A DNA stretch of 64,000 nt. Origin: Albifimbria verrucaria. Its lineage: Eukaryota > Ascomycota > Sordariomycetes > Hypocreales > Stachybotryaceae. The translations under genes were made by a program, and so were the position numbers. Location of the stretch: positions 1,798,001-1,862,000 of the forward strand of contig JAHREC010000049.1 of the NCBI GenBank assembly GCA_020081605.1, read 5' to 3'. Of the stretch, positions 49,574 through 61,650 are shown piece by piece (position 1 is the stretch's first letter; every line of letters starts with the position of its first letter). The notes under the pieces were generated by a model. The model searched no databases. It was not told the origin of the DNA and saw nothing but the letters and a program-made list of their open reading frames with translations.

Positions 49574-50517
49574 GCCATCACAGGCTTCATCTTAGCTCTG
49601 CTCTGATGTACAGGATGAAGTCCTTCTGGCTTTCTTAAGCTACCATCATTGCTTTCTGGTTATGTAGTAATCCTAACCTACCGAGGGCACTTACATGTTT
49701 GTGTATCTCCATGCCTCAGCAGATGCGATGTCTGAGGCATACGGAACACTCATACTGGAGTGCTTTAGACACTTTGTGTAGTTAATTGAAGAATTCGCAA
49801 ATCAATGCAGTGTTTTGGCACGCTCTTGTCACGTTGTAATCGTTCCATGTGATTCCCGTTACGACCCAGAGTCTTGTCAGAATTTAGTAGAAAAAACGTC
49901 TAGAATCATTGTTTTCTTATCTTCTTCGCCTAAATTTATTTTCAATCGTCTGTTTTTATACTTTTAATCGCTTACTCTTGGGGTTTTTATCATTTGTTCT
50001 CAGAAATTGGTTGTTTGCTGGTCAAGATATCTGCATTAACGTTACAACTTAAAGACAGGTGAATTAGTGTTCTGCCACTGTAGTGCAGTAAGATGACAGA
50101 AGTTTCACGTACCTCACGATTTCCATTCATGCAACGGGCTTTATGTATAAGAAGCCTTGAGAACTATACATCAGCTTTTATATTTATTACCTTATTACAA
50201 TAAGTTTATTATATTTTGATCTGGTTATTGCTTGATATTTTGCTGATTATGCGTTGAGATATCTGCGTTAGATATGCGGAATTTCTGTCTCCCACTGTAA
50301 TCGCATGGTCTTTTGAGTCTCAAATAGTTACCCTGAAGCTCCACCGAAAGTCTACCAACATGATCCATTCACCACCGTTCCCTTACCATTTCACACTTTC
50401 AATTGCCCTTGCCAGCGATATCAAAGCAGCCGCAATCCAAGTAAACCTCGGGATAGGATACCTAAATCAATTGAACCACCCCTCTTTGTCTCCAGAAAGC
50501 TGCACGACTCCGTCGCC
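49574..50517. other. AT-rich intergenic region containing a MITE-like element
   Basis: 3' flank of the coiled-coil gene and upstream region of GPATCH11. The middle is AT-rich, with a diverged inverted-repeat element at 50086-50297 and, just left of it (about 50008-50080), a segment sharing the element's GATATCTGC and CACTGTA words, perhaps an older broken copy. Confidence 0.55.
50086..50297. mobile_element. MITE-like element, copy 1
   Basis: 212 bp, matching 61220-61450 over its ends and much of its interior. The left end, CAGTAAGATGACAGAA, and the reverse complement of the right end, CAGTGGGAGACAGAA, form an imperfect terminal inverted repeat of about 20 bp. Strongly shared internal string: TTGCTTGATATTTTG followed by GAGATATCTGCG. 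Too short to encode a transposase. No clear target-site duplication was found by eye. Confidence 0.6.
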
Positions 50518-51516
50518 ATGACGCAATCGGAGGCTGCTGCCAGTGCAGCAGACGAGGACGACGACTACATGAACATGACTTTCGAGGATCCTACACCTGC
50601 CAAAGAAAGCTCATTTCAGCGCGCACAGCGCTTAAAGCGCGAGTCTCGCGCTCGTGGCGTTGTCAAATCAAAAGCACAACTTGCCGAAGAAGAAGAAGCC
50701 GCACGTGAAAAGGCTCTTTCAACATCCATGCTGGATGATGCGCGCGCCAAGAAAAGCAAAGGATTCGCCATGATGGCTAAGATGGGCTTCGCTGGAGGAG
50801 GCCTGGGGAAGAAGACTGATGATGGAGAGGCACCAGGTCGGACAGAACCCATCATGATCAACAAGAAGGATGATCGTGGTGGCATCGGACTGGACAGCGA
50901 CAAGAAGAGGAAGCTGCGGGAGGCCGCGGAGGAGAGGGCGATCAAGACGGCAAAGCTGGATCCGGATGAGTACCGAGAGAGAGTCAGAAAAGAACGCGAG
51001 GAGGCTAGGCTTGAGAAGCAGTTCCACGCTGCCCAGCGCCTAGCCGAGAGCATGGACGACGAGCAATCAAATCATGATGCAGATGACAAGACGACCCCAT
51101 CAGAAAGCGAGAACAAACCGTCTAAACCGCCTCCAATCGCGGGACGTCCTTTGAAATCAATACCCATACTCTATCGCGGTCTTGTACGGTACCGCGAAGA
51201 AAAAGAGCGTGATCGACGAATGCGCTCCGACCTAGAGCAATCACTTTCTCGACTACCCACGTACGAGAGTGACAACGAAGACGAACACGACAAGATGGCG
51301 CTTGGAAAAGTACGAACTGTGTACACTACTGCTGATGATCTAGATGAGGAGGACGAGGAGCTGGACCAGTTCAACGCGCTAGAGATTGGTGAGCGGCTCA
51401 GGCAACTACTCGTGTATCTTAGAGAAAAGCATCAATACTGCTTCTGGTGCAAGATGGCATACCCCGATAGCGAGATGGAGGGTTGTCCAGGTTTGACGGA
51501 GGAAGAGCATGACTGA
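50518..51516 (+). CDS. G-patch domain protein 11 homologue (GPATCH11/CCDC75 type)
   Basis: RNA-binding cofactor-type protein; G-patch proteins activate DEAH-box helicases. An acidic N-terminus is followed by a G-patch at about residues 75-125 (MAKMGFAGGGLGKK ... GGIGLD), a long basic coiled helix (AAEERAIKTAKLDPDEYRER) and the C-terminal DUF4187-type Cys motif (REKHQYCFWCKMAYPDSEME then GCPGLTEEEHD). Single exon, 332 aa, uninterrupted frame. Domain order and length match the family. Precise partner not known. Confidence 0.88.
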   Translation: MTQSEAAASAADEDDDYMNMTFEDPTPAKESSFQRAQRLKRESRARGVVKSKAQLAEEEEAAREKALSTSMLDDARAKKSKGFAMMAKMGFAGGGLGKKTDDGEAPGRTEPIMINKKDDRGGIGLDSDKKRKLREAAEERAIKTAKLDPDEYRERVRKEREEARLEKQFHAAQRLAESMDDEQSNHDADDKTTPSESENKPSKPPPIAGRPLKSIPILYRGLVRYREEKERDRRMRSDLEQSLSRLPTYESDNEDEHDKMALGKVRTVYTTADDLDEEDEELDQFNALEIGERLRQLLVYLREKHQYCFWCKMAYPDSEMEGCPGLTEEEHD

Positions 51517-51940
51517 GCTTGAGGGCCTGAAACAATAGCATGAAATTTTTACGCATGAGCGTTTCTGTAATTACACATCTGAACGTCTCTTTGCACAAGC
51601 ATTCCTACAAGAATCATAATAACACGGGTTCTTTTTAAAAGTTGAATGTATTGGGTATGATATATAAGTCAATGTTTATACGAACAAGGACCGTCATCTA
51701 AACCAAGACGAGATATGCCCATGGTTCCAAAACAGCAGAAGAAAAAGAAGGAAGGGAATCTTGGTATCACTACGAGTGCCGGCCAAACATATACGATGAG
51801 GCAACCCAAAACAGAAAGCCAAGCGTGGGCGGTATCGTCACGCCATTTAGTACACCAAGGCATCATCAGTCTTTCCAAGCCAACATCTGCCCAGTCGTCG
51901 CTCCATTCCACATCGTTACACATCGAGTCTCGGTAGGCCG
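51517..51940. other. Intergenic, convergent 3' flanks
   Basis: 424 bases between the GPATCH11 and CLIP-170 stops. Nothing recognised. Confidence 0.6.
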
Positions 51941-54461
51941 TTAAAAAGCATCCTCAAAGGGGCAGTCCACACTGTCGTGGCCGTCGCGCTCGCACACGGC
52001 GCACCACTTCTCCGGGTCCATGATACCACTCTCCTTGCCAGCAACAGGGCCGGATTCCATAGGGTTGGGCATGACCCTCACGCTTGAGGGAGTGGGAGGT
52101 TGGGGAGTCCTGGACCTGACGGGTGAGAGAGGGCTGGATGAGCGTCGTCGAGGGAGGCGACAGTTGTAGATTGCTCTTTTCCACGTTCTTGTTTGCATTG
52201 GCCTCGCCCTGGGTCTTGGCCCCTTCTGGTCCAAACACGTTCGTGCAGGTCAGAATGTCATGGCCGCCTGTCTCGCAAATCTCACACCAGAGAGTACTAT
52301 TCTCCGTGGCATTTGAGTAGTTGTCGCTCTCAACCATGGTGTCCAACGTGTTGGCACGCTTGTGGGTCTGGTTCTCTCCAGTACGTGCCTCCATGGCCCG
52401 GGCCATAACAACAGTGTCGCGAGAGTCTCTGAGCGATGACCTGTTATTAGGGATAGAGCTTTGCTGAGAGCTCCTGCGCAGGGTAACAATCTCCTTCTCC
52501 AGTTCTTCCTCTCTGGTCTCCTTCTTGTCAAGGATTGACTGGAGCTCGGCCACCTGTCTCTCCAGGTTGTCTCGAGCAATCTTATTCTCGACTGCCTCGC
52601 CGTTCATCATAAAGGCGCTCATCCGCCTGGTGGGGGTTCCGGGGATAGAATCTCTGCTGAGGGAGTGAATAATGGCCTTGAGACCTCTAATTTCATCCTC
52701 TTTCTGCTCCAGCTCTTTAGAAGATACGGTACCCCCGGCACTGGCAGGAGTGGAAATCGGCTTGTCGCGCTCTCGGCGCAGCTCAGTTCGGGTCCTTTCC
52801 ACCTCGCCCCGCAGGAACTCGACTTCTCCACGAGCCTCGGCCTCCCTCGACGAGCATCCTCCAGACCCTCTTCAAGCTCCTGCACGAGCTCCTCAAGTTG
52901 CTTCAGCTGGCTCGCGACAGTGTCAACGTCGAGGTTTCTTGACTCCAGCTCCCGAATGTCGGCCATCAATTCCTCTATCCGCTTCTCGTAAACGCGCTCG
53001 GTCTCAGTGCTCGCCAACTCGAGAGTGTCGATAGTGCTACGGAAATCCGCGCGGTGGGCATCAAACTCTGCGGTGAGCATGGCAATCTTCTCGTTCTTTT
53101 CGCGCAACATCTGTCGCAGCTGGTTGGAGTCTTTGTCGTCGAAGCCACCGTTCATCATCCCGGGTGCGCTGGAGTTTTCTATCAGAGTTTGGAGCTCCGT
53201 CAAGCTACCCTCCATATCCGCCAGCGTAGCGGCCTGCTCCCTGAGCTGTCGATCTCGGTCCTCGAGCTGGGCTCGAAGTCGCTCCAACTCTTCATCGTTG
53301 GAGGTGTTGGCTCGGGAAAGCGGGCGAACTTTGTTGCTAAAGGAGGAAACAGACCCGATGGATCCGTTAGTCTTTGGGTGCTGAAGACCGACGGGCGTCG
53401 CATCGTCATCAAGTCCAGAAGCCGAGCCCAGAGCTGAGGCACTGCGAGGGCCGAGACTGGGCATGCGCTCCAGCTTGGAAACCTTCTTGTTGGGGTCCCC
53501 GGCAATGCCTCGAACACTTTGCGCAAAGCGGTTGTTGGTGGGGCTGCCGTATCTCGATGGCACCTTGGCCGGTGTGCCGATCGATGGTCGAGGGCCCGGT
53601 GTCATTTGCATGCGGCGGACGGGCGAGTCTGGGCGAGGAAGCGAAGTTCTGGGACGCTTGCCCTGAGGGCTCGGCGCCCTAGCACCAGGGCCGACAGAAG
53701 CACTGAATTTGGGCAGCGCCGGAGTAGGAGGAGTGAAGTTGGTTGAGTTCTGAGTGCCGACCCTCAAGCCTCCGGAGGCGCCAGGGGTGGGCGTCATGGG
53801 ATAGTTCCGAGACGCACCAAAGGACGAGTCATGGCGTACGGCTTTGGAGATGGGGAGGAAGATGCCAGCGCCAGGGACTGACGTGGAAAAGTATGAAATA
53901 CTGCGAACGAGTGATGGTCAGCGCTGATAGCTTTCTCAGGCGCGAATCGGAGCATCTAAGAAGAATACGGGACAGAGGCGACAAAGGAAATCCAAAAATG
54001 CGCTTACCCATCCACATCACCGTTGTTTTTACCCCTGTTTGCGAAGTCTGAATCGAGTTCGACACCAGCAAATGTTCCTTTCTTTCCCTGGACGTTGCCG
54101 ACGAAGCGGACGGTACCGAGCATTCCGCCAGGGACATCGACGAGGTCGCCGACGACGACCTCATCGGCCGTGGCCCTCCCAGGAGTACCGGGGGCATGTT
54201 GTGTATATTCTCGATCAAGGCAGCGTCAAAGGCGTAATTGTCGCTGACATCGGGGATGCTGGCGAGGGCGCTGGCGGTTAAATTGGCAAAGGAGGATTTG
54301 CGCGACAGAGCGAGACCACGAGGCGTGTATCGCGAGTGAGAGTTGTAGGCAGAGTTGAGGTTGGGCGTGGAAGCTGTGGACACGGGCTTGCGCAAGGAGC
54401 GCGACGGCGTTTGTCGACTCTGGCGAATGGTGGTGGTTGTTGTGGTGGTAACGGAGGCCAT
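51941..54461 (-). CDS. CLIP-170-type microtubule plus-end protein
   Basis: Microtubule plus-end tracking protein (tip1 in fission yeast, Bik1 in budding yeast). Intron 53901-54007 lies inside the CAP-Gly domain. Ser/Thr-rich basic N-terminus, CAP-Gly domain (VVVGDLVDVPGGMLGTVRFV, GKKGTFAGVEL, KNNGDVDG, GIFLPISKA), a Pro/Ser/Arg-rich linker, a long coiled coil (about 53330-52440), and two C-terminal zinc knuckles, WCEICETGGHDILTC and WCAVCERDGHDSVDCPFED. This is the full CLIP-170 architecture. Frame corrections: one missing base at 54174-54176, one missing at 52844-52846, and one extra base (probably in CCCC of the linker between knuckles, about 52100-52120). The net result is 804 aa. An acidic-aromatic end (EDAF) closes the protein. 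Confidence 0.93.
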
Positions 54462-56948
54462 GGTGGCGCGAAGCCGTTTTGGGCTGTAAATAATTATTAC
54501 ACTGACTCCTTGGGTGCTACCCGGTGCTACCCTGACTGCCAATAGGCTGGGAACCTGGACCCTACACCGCACCAAGGCCTAGGCAGCGTAACTGCAATGT
54601 AAATTGGGACGAACCAGCGGGTGGACGCGGGAACGTCAGGAGAGGGAGGGCGTGGCTTTCTTGAACACGCCCCTACTTCTCAGTGGCACCCAGCTAAGGC
54701 CGTAGGTAGGGTAGCTCTCCCAGCCCAATGCGACACAACAACACAAACACAGCAAGCTACACAATTCGTCAACCACAAGAGCCCCGAGTTCGGTCGGCTC
54801 GCGCGAGGACGAGATTGCTTTGTGTGAGGTTGTCAGGGGTGGACGCAGTCCCTGGTCCAATTGGCCAGATTCGGGCGTTGCAACCGGGAGGATCAGGGTG
54901 TGCGGTTGGGCGCTGATCTGAACCACTGCCTCGAGGCTTGTGTGTGATAGTCGTAGGGTTCTGTATCAGGAGTCGCTACCAACAATGGCGGCGACGAAAC
55001 ACTGAATCTGAATCGACGGTGGGTAGAGTCAAATGAGCAAGCGGGTGCTTAATTAGCCAGGTAGGCCAGATATGACGATGATGGTTCCAGGTTGACCCGG
55101 ACAAGGGGGCCTTGCTAGATGCTTGACGGCAAGCTGTCACCGCCTCTGTCGTCGGTTCTTCGTTTGGTTTATATATTCGAGGTACGAAACCGGTTGTCTG
55201 ACTGTTGCAAACGTCGCACTCGTCGGTCGGTCTTGTTGTGATCGGAGAGTCTTTGGAGTAAAAATCACAAGCAGCGTCTCAAGCTCTGTACGAAGGAGAA
55301 AGGAACAAAGAGAATTTGCCGTTGTGAAAAATAAAGGCGGAGCTCGAGGTGGAGGAGTCGAAGGGAGCGAGAGACATTCAGTCATAAACACATCGAAGAC
55401 CGGGGCTCGTGTATAACATTCAGAAACATATAATGATATAAAAGAAAAAGGGAGCGACGGCTGGTGAAAGGGTTAGCGGAGAGGCGATTGGTGGTGACAA
55501 TGACAAGAAAAAAGAAGAGGAGGAGGGAGAAAAGAAAAGAGGTCGAGGTGTCTGGATGGATACATAAGTGAGTTATCCGTTTGCTGCATGCATCTCCTCC
55601 GCTGCAGCTGCGCCTATGCCGACGATGTCCTACATGTTGCCAGCTGCTGGTTCCCTGCATGAGTTCCTGTTTACATGTTCTTGTTTACACGAACCTGCAT
55701 CTCTGACTTGTCCAGCTGGCTTCACCGCATCTCGACACTGCATCATACATCATTGGGCCAGGGACGCCTTGAACCCTGCAATTGACCCCGTCGCCTGGCC
55801 CACCACTCGACGGCATGCCCAACGCCCATCACCCATCACGGCACCTACCAATCGCCGCTGCGCAGACAGGGAGCTTCCCTTGCCCTGCGCATCGGTTGAC
55901 GGAGATCGCAGCCAAGCCTCTTTGCCCAAGGCTCCTCCTCCTCCGCAACAGTCAGCCCTCCCTGGCGGACGGGCGCTGTCCAGGCCCTTTCTATCCTGTC
56001 TTCTGTGCAAAAGCCGGCGCATGACCTAAACCAGGGCGGCAAGCAAGAAAAAGAAATGGGAACGGGTAGAATAAGAAAGCTCTCGGCCTCCCTCCAGCTT
56101 CATAAAACCTATCCACTTGTATGCAGAGTTGGGGGCCAACTAATGCAGGTACTCATTCAGGTAGGTAAACACCAAGCTGGCTTCTTCTTTGCAGCCAACA
56201 TGCTCGTTTTTCCTTGCCAACTGGCTTCCAGCCCAATGTAACGTCACTGGCCATACCTCTACTTAAGAATTGACTCGCTTGTTTTACAAACGCTACCTAC
56301 ACCTCTTGCTAACAGCTTCTGTCCTCTGCTGTCTGCCCTGATCAGCTGTCCGTTGCTCGCACCTACAATACATGTTCCAGCTAATGATGGTAATCTTTGG
56401 CTTGCTATCGAACAAGCCCGAATCTGCATGTCTGCATCGCACATCATGAGACTGACCATCTTCTCTCTTCCACCCTTGTACCAGATGCTCCTCAATCCAC
56501 ACGCCGCTGCCATATTATTTAGTAGTCTATGTACTATGGGTATCAATTCAGGTCTTAAACCGTTGGCTCAAACATGTATCATTCCGCAATCCTCATCCGC
56601 TTTTGTTTCATCAATCGCTGTGGGACTTTCTCATGTCCCAATTCGATGAACTCATTTGTCTCTCCGTAGCCAGGACCTAAGATGCTTTCACCGTGTACCA
56701 CCTTCCAGACAATTTTGTTGGCTTGACCGAACAGATACCATCATCACGGTGATCAGTAATATCCATCCTCAAGGCTTTCCAGATTTCAGTCAAGCCATCG
56801 CTATTTAGTGAATATGACCGCCCGGAAGCAGTTATATTGACACCAAAATCAGTTTCTCTGTTATACCAGTGGGACGCATTTCGATCATCGATGGGCGGTA
56901 AAACATCTGGATCATCGTCTTCCAGAAGCATGTCTCAATTGCTTGTTT
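54462..56948. other. Intergenic region upstream of the CLIP-170 gene
   Basis: 2.5 kb. The left part is the CLIP-170 promoter and leader. Near 55440-55560 a purine-rich stretch (minus-strand pyrimidine tract) occurs. Frames such as plus 55568-56029 and minus 56677-56931 are open but show no motif, and the latter lies just beyond the stop of the next gene. Confidence 0.5.
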
Positions 56949-57991
56949 TCATGGCGATGGAGGGCTGTGGTCACGCTCGATGATGTCTTCACGCCCAAGC
57001 GGCCGTGTCCCATCATTTAGAACCATCGCTTCACGGTGTTGGCGGCGAAGTCTTTGCTCTTCGGCGGAATGCTCCCTCGTCCGTGGTACGTGTCGTTCAC
57101 TCCCTGTCTGTTGTGACGGCCCGTCCCCGAATTCCATAATCAAAAGTCTCTCGCCGTTGTGTCGAAAGTGGTCTTTTTCGAGAAGACCGGCCTTCTCCAA
57201 GGCCCGCGTACCCTGCCGAGACTCCATAATTCGCTTCAGTATATCAACAATACGGTTGCCCTTGAGGTCTACGTAATTCTTGAAGTTGCGCCTGCGTTCC
57301 TCAGGCGTGTCGCCCCAGTCTTGCTGGACAACCCACTTCTCCACGAAGCGAGCTCTGACAAGTAGATCGACACCGTACTTATTAACCAACTCGAGGATGA
57401 ACATTAGGCAGAATCGCTCGGCCATATCTCGAAGAAAATATTCGTCCCAGTGTTCGTCGTTCAAGGAAGGGCGCTCCGCATCGTACAGACTTAGTTCCAA
57501 AGACCTCACCAAGGCTGAGTACGCTTTTGGGTTATTCAGATTGGCCAATCCCTCCATTCCTGCTGCCCGTTAGATCGTATTCGCATTTCAATCATCGCCT
57601 GGCATACCAAGAGTCTGCCCCGTGAGAAGAGCGAGAGCTCGGAGGCATCGCATGCGCTCTTCATAATCCGGTCTCGTGATGCCATATAGCAAGATCTCCG
57701 TGGTCTCGGTGTCATTGATCGCTCTGTCGCAAAGTATCTTGACGGCCACTTCTCTGATAGAATAATTTGGATGGTCAATGAGCTTTGAAACTGTATCGAG
57801 CTGAAGAGCGTCCTCGGTATCTTGTGTGATGTATTGTGTTTTGGGTTCGGTCGGGGAATCTCGTTATTGTCGCGAATGATGGTCAGAGCTGTGATCATCG
57901 TAGAGACAATGCCAAAGGTGGCAAGCCCAATGGTGGCTAGGATGACCCGCTCATCCCGAGCAAAGGACAAGAAACTGCTTGTCCAGCCCAT
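56949..57991 (-). CDS. N-terminally anchored helical-repeat protein, unknown function
   Basis: Not recognised by name. A single hydrophobic segment (VILATIGLATFGIVSTMITA) near the N-terminus predicts a membrane anchor. The rest is helical with armadillo/HEAT-like stretches (LQLDTVSKLIDHPNYSIREV, MRCLRALALLTGQ, LVRSLELSLYDAERPS) and a charged C-terminus. Intron 57563-57607 (45 nt, donor GTATGC, branch CTAAC) joins LLTGQTL to AGMEGLANL. T4 at 57839-57842 is one base short. Repaired length is 332 aa. N-terminal anchors of this type occur on the mitochondrial outer membrane or ER. The location is unproven. Confidence 0.72.
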
Positions 57992-58317
57992 TGTGTCCAA
58001 GTTAGCAGACTATACCATGATCAATACAAGTGCAAGTTATACGTGTAGTTGAATGGTGGTGGACAATGACGAACACATGCAGCTCCCAAGGTAGGACCTC
58101 TCAGGTGCGTAAGTACTGCCATGAGACACCGCCTTTGTTTACTTCCTTTTTGGAGTAGCAATTGGGACTAGCCGGTATCAGTGCCCCGCTAATCCGCAAC
58201 TCAGTTCTTATCGATATGGAACAACGTCAAAAAATTTCGTGGTAAGAGAATCTTTAATCGCCTGCAGGACACTGGTAACCGCCCAGCTACCGTTGAGATC
58301 TCGTCAGCATTGTCACC
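57992..58317. promoter_or_regulatory. Shared divergent promoter of anchored helical protein and NOP14
   Basis: 326 bases between divergent start codons, so both promoters are compressed here. Confidence 0.55.
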
Positions 58318-61117
58318 ATGGCTGGCTCTCAACTCAAACGCCTCAAGGCGTCTCTGCGAGAGCAGGGTATCACTGGCCCACAGCAGAGCAAGAAACAGAA
58401 GCGCAAGCTCGCCCAGGATGAGCGTGCCCGCAATGAAAAGCGACTTAAGAGAGGCGCAGTGCTCGAAGGCATTCGTGAACAGTTCAATCCATTCGACCTG
58501 AAACATGTCGCCAAGCCCAAATTCGAAGTGACCAGCAACCGTGCTCCTACTGGCAATGCTGCACAGGGAATTGCTGGCCGACCCGGGCAGGCAAAGGCTG
58601 CTAGCGAGGAGAAAGTGAGGGATGCTGTTCCTGACTGACCAAGTATACATCGCTAACACATTGCTCCCAGCGCCGTCAAACTCTTCTTGTTGACATGCAG
58701 CGTCGCAACAAGGTCGGAGGCATTCTTGATCGACGATTCGGCGAAGATGATCCGAATATGACACCGGAAGAGAAAATGCTGGAGCGATTCGCCAGGGAGA
58801 AGCAAAGGAGCCACAAGAACAATGCGATCTTTGATTTGGAAGATGACGACGAGCCTATGGAGGGACTTACCCACGGTGGCAAGTCCATCACATTCGACGA
58901 TGGCCCGGTTGATGATTTCAATGAAGCCGATCTGGACGATGGAGAAGACAGTGACGACTCGGACCGTGGACAACAGAGATTAAAGCGACTTCGCGCCCTA
59001 GCTGCTGCGGAAAACGACAACGAGGACGGTGATGAGCCGGATCGTAAGAAGACGAAAAAGGAGGTTATGGAGGAGATTATCGCGAAGTCGAAGTTACACA
59101 AGTACGAGCGACAGGCAGCAAAGGAGGAAGATGCTGATTTGCGAGTTGAACTGGATAAGGAACTTCAAAATATCCAGAAGCTGCTCTATTCGAATCTCAA
59201 TGGCAAGCGCCGAGCTGGAGAAGAGACTGGACCAGCTCAACTTGCCGGTGTTGATAGGGATGCTTTCGAGAGAAACTTCGATCTTGAAGTGAAGCGGCTA
59301 GCTCAGGATAAGAGAGCGCAGCCAAGCAACAGAACCAAGACCGAGGAAGAAGTCGCCGAAGAAGAGTCAAAGCGACTGCGAGAGCTCGAGGACAAACGAC
59401 AGAGACGCATGAGGGGCGAGGAAGTCACCGACAGCGAAGATGAAGACGATACAGCCAAGAAAGGGCGCGAGGCAGATGATGAAGATATGGATGAGGACGA
59501 AGAGGATGACTTTGGTCTGGGCCAGGGTATCAAGACAAAGTCCAAAAAGCCCACAGCTGCTGAGCTCGGATTCGACGACGAAGATGATTTTGTTATTGAC
59601 GATGATCTGGTTGCTAGCGGCTCTGATCTGGACCTTGACACTGACGAAGAGCTTGATGAGGACGAAGATGATGAGGATGACGAAAATGAGGACGAGGAGG
59701 ATGATGACGACGAATTTACCAAAGGCCTGCTGAACGAAGAGGAGGCCAGAAATCCTATCTTCGATGAAGATTCGTCAGTAAAAGCTTCTGCGGCTGGAAA
59801 AGCGACGAACATGGGCTGCCTTTCACCTTCCCATGCCCTCAGTCGTGTGCTGAATTTGAGGCGATCACGGCTCCTTACTCTCACAAAAACCTCCCCACCA
59901 TCATTCAAAGAATCCGAGCCCTATACCACCCGAAGCTCGACAGCAAGAACAAGGAGCGGCTGGCAAAGTTCTCCATGGCTTTGGTCAGTTTTGTTTCTTC
60001 TCCTTGGGATGCAGAGACATCGCCGCCTTTCTCCGTGCTCGAAAGCGTTGTGCGACACATCCACTCTCTTTCGAAGATGTTTCCCATTGAGATAGCCCAG
60101 CAGTTCCGAGTCCATATCGAAGAAGTTAGCGAGCAACGCTCTTTAGCACTTCAACCCGGCGATCTGGTCATGCTTACAGCCGTCGGGACGATCTTCCTAC
60201 ATCTGATCACTTCCACCAGGTGGTGACACCCTCTATGCTCACTATCGCCCGCTACCTTGGACAAAAGGTCCCACAGGTCCTGTCGGACTATGCCACAGGC
60301 ACTTACTTAACTATCTTGTCGCTACAGTATCAGCAACTCTCCAAGAGGTTTGTGCCAGAGGTTATCAATTTTGCTCTCAATACCATTTGCGCATTGGCTC
60401 CTGCCGCAGCACCAAAGTCCTTGGGACGTTTCCCCTTGCACCAGCCCCTGCCAATATCCGACTTGCAAAGGCAAGCGGAGAAGCTCGAGACGGTTGACCT
60501 TTGTTGACTGCTTGGAGGGCAGTTCGGAAGGCAAGCAAGCCAAGAGCGCCAAGGTTGCCATCCTAGACACAGCGCTCCAAGTCCTGGATGCTGCCGCCGA
60601 TACATGGACAGGAAAGGAAGCTTTTATTGAAACCTTCGACCAGGTACTGGATGTATCGAAGCACCTTATTGGACAAAACTGCCGGCCTCAACTACCCAAA
60701 CAGCTAGTTGAGCGGGTAGAGAAGCTACAAACCAAGCTGGAGCGTATGCTCAGACTTGCCAAGATCTCGCGGCGACCACTGGAGCTCCACCACCATCGCC
60801 CATTGGCGATCAAGACATATATCCCCAAGTTCGAGGAGACGTTCGATCCAGACAAGCACTACGATCCGGACCGCGAGAGAGCCGAGCTCGCCAAACTCAA
60901 GGCCGAGCACAAGAAGGAGCGCAAGGGCGCCATGCGCGAGCTGCGCAAGGATGCCAACTTCATGGCGAGAGAGAAGTTGCGCGTCAAGAAGGCCAAGGAC
61001 GAGGCCTACGAGAAGAAGTACAAGCGCCTGGTCGCAGAGATCCAGAGCGAGGAGGGCCGGGAAGCAAACGAGTACGAGAGGGAAAAGGCCGCCAGGAAGA
61101 GGGCCAGGAACAGGTAG
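58318..61117 (+). CDS. NOP14: Nucleolar protein Nop14 (18S rRNA maturation)
   Basis: SSU-processome component needed for 18S rRNA maturation and 40S assembly in the nucleolus. Intron 58615-58670. N-terminus SQLKRLKASLREQG and FDLKHVAKPKFEV, then QRRNKVGGILDRRFGEDDP, a very acidic centre (long Asp/Glu runs about 59430-59730), and a basic C-terminus (LKAEHKKERKGAMRELRKDA then NFMAREKLRVKKAKDEAYEK), all family signatures. Four one-base gaps are needed: GGG 59813-59815, CC 60196-60197, CCCC 60445-60448, TT 60494-60495. Repaired length is 915 aa, as expected. The repaired reading gives ANIRLAKASGEARDGLTFVD across the last two. Confidence 0.95.
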
Positions 61118-61650
61118 CCATACCATTGAGCTTAGTTGTAAATGTCTCTTTAATTGGATGTGGGTTACTTTCTTCAATTGCAAAATTGATGCTCATTGCT
61201 TTTGTGACTTATGATACCACAGTAAGATGACAAAAGTTTCGCTTACCTCGGGATTTCGATTCGTATAAAGGGCTTTATTTGTATAGAGACTTGTGAACTC
61301 TATGTTGATTTGTTTTTTGTTTTTAAAAATTTTTTAATATTAGCATATTATTACAAGCTTATCACATTTCTAGCTGTTTATTGCTTGATATTTTGTTGAT
61401 TATTCGTCGAGATATCTGCGCTGGATATGCGGAATTTCTGCCTCTCACTGTAGTCTATGCGCCAACAAGGTGCAGGCAGTTGGTTACCATGACTCCTGAC
61501 CTTCTCCTCTAAAAGGTTCGAACTTCAATCTTTCATCATTCGTCATTCACGCTTCTATACCTCTCATCCATCAAGCTTGTTACTTATATCCACCATCATT
61601 CCCCTTTCTGCCATTTCTATTTTAACATAATAAGTCCTGTTTGCAAGATT
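61118..61650. other. Intergenic with MITE-like element, convergent ends
   Basis: Between the NOP14 and bZIP stops. The second MITE-like copy occupies nearly half of it. Confidence 0.6.
61220..61450. mobile_element. MITE-like element, copy 2
   Basis: 231 bp relative of 50086-50297, in the same orientation. Ends match copy 1 (CAGTAAGATGACAAAAG at the left, GCCTCTCACTG at the right). The interior differs in the AT-rich middle. Differences are mostly transitions, compatible with age or repeat-induced point mutation, but I did not count them rigorously. Confidence 0.6.

Noticed and set aside
56677..56931. 84-codon minus-strand open frame next to the anchored helical-repeat gene
   Set aside because: Could be a C-terminal continuation, but the upstream gene ends cleanly at 56949 with exon sums divisible by three, and no splice junction links them.
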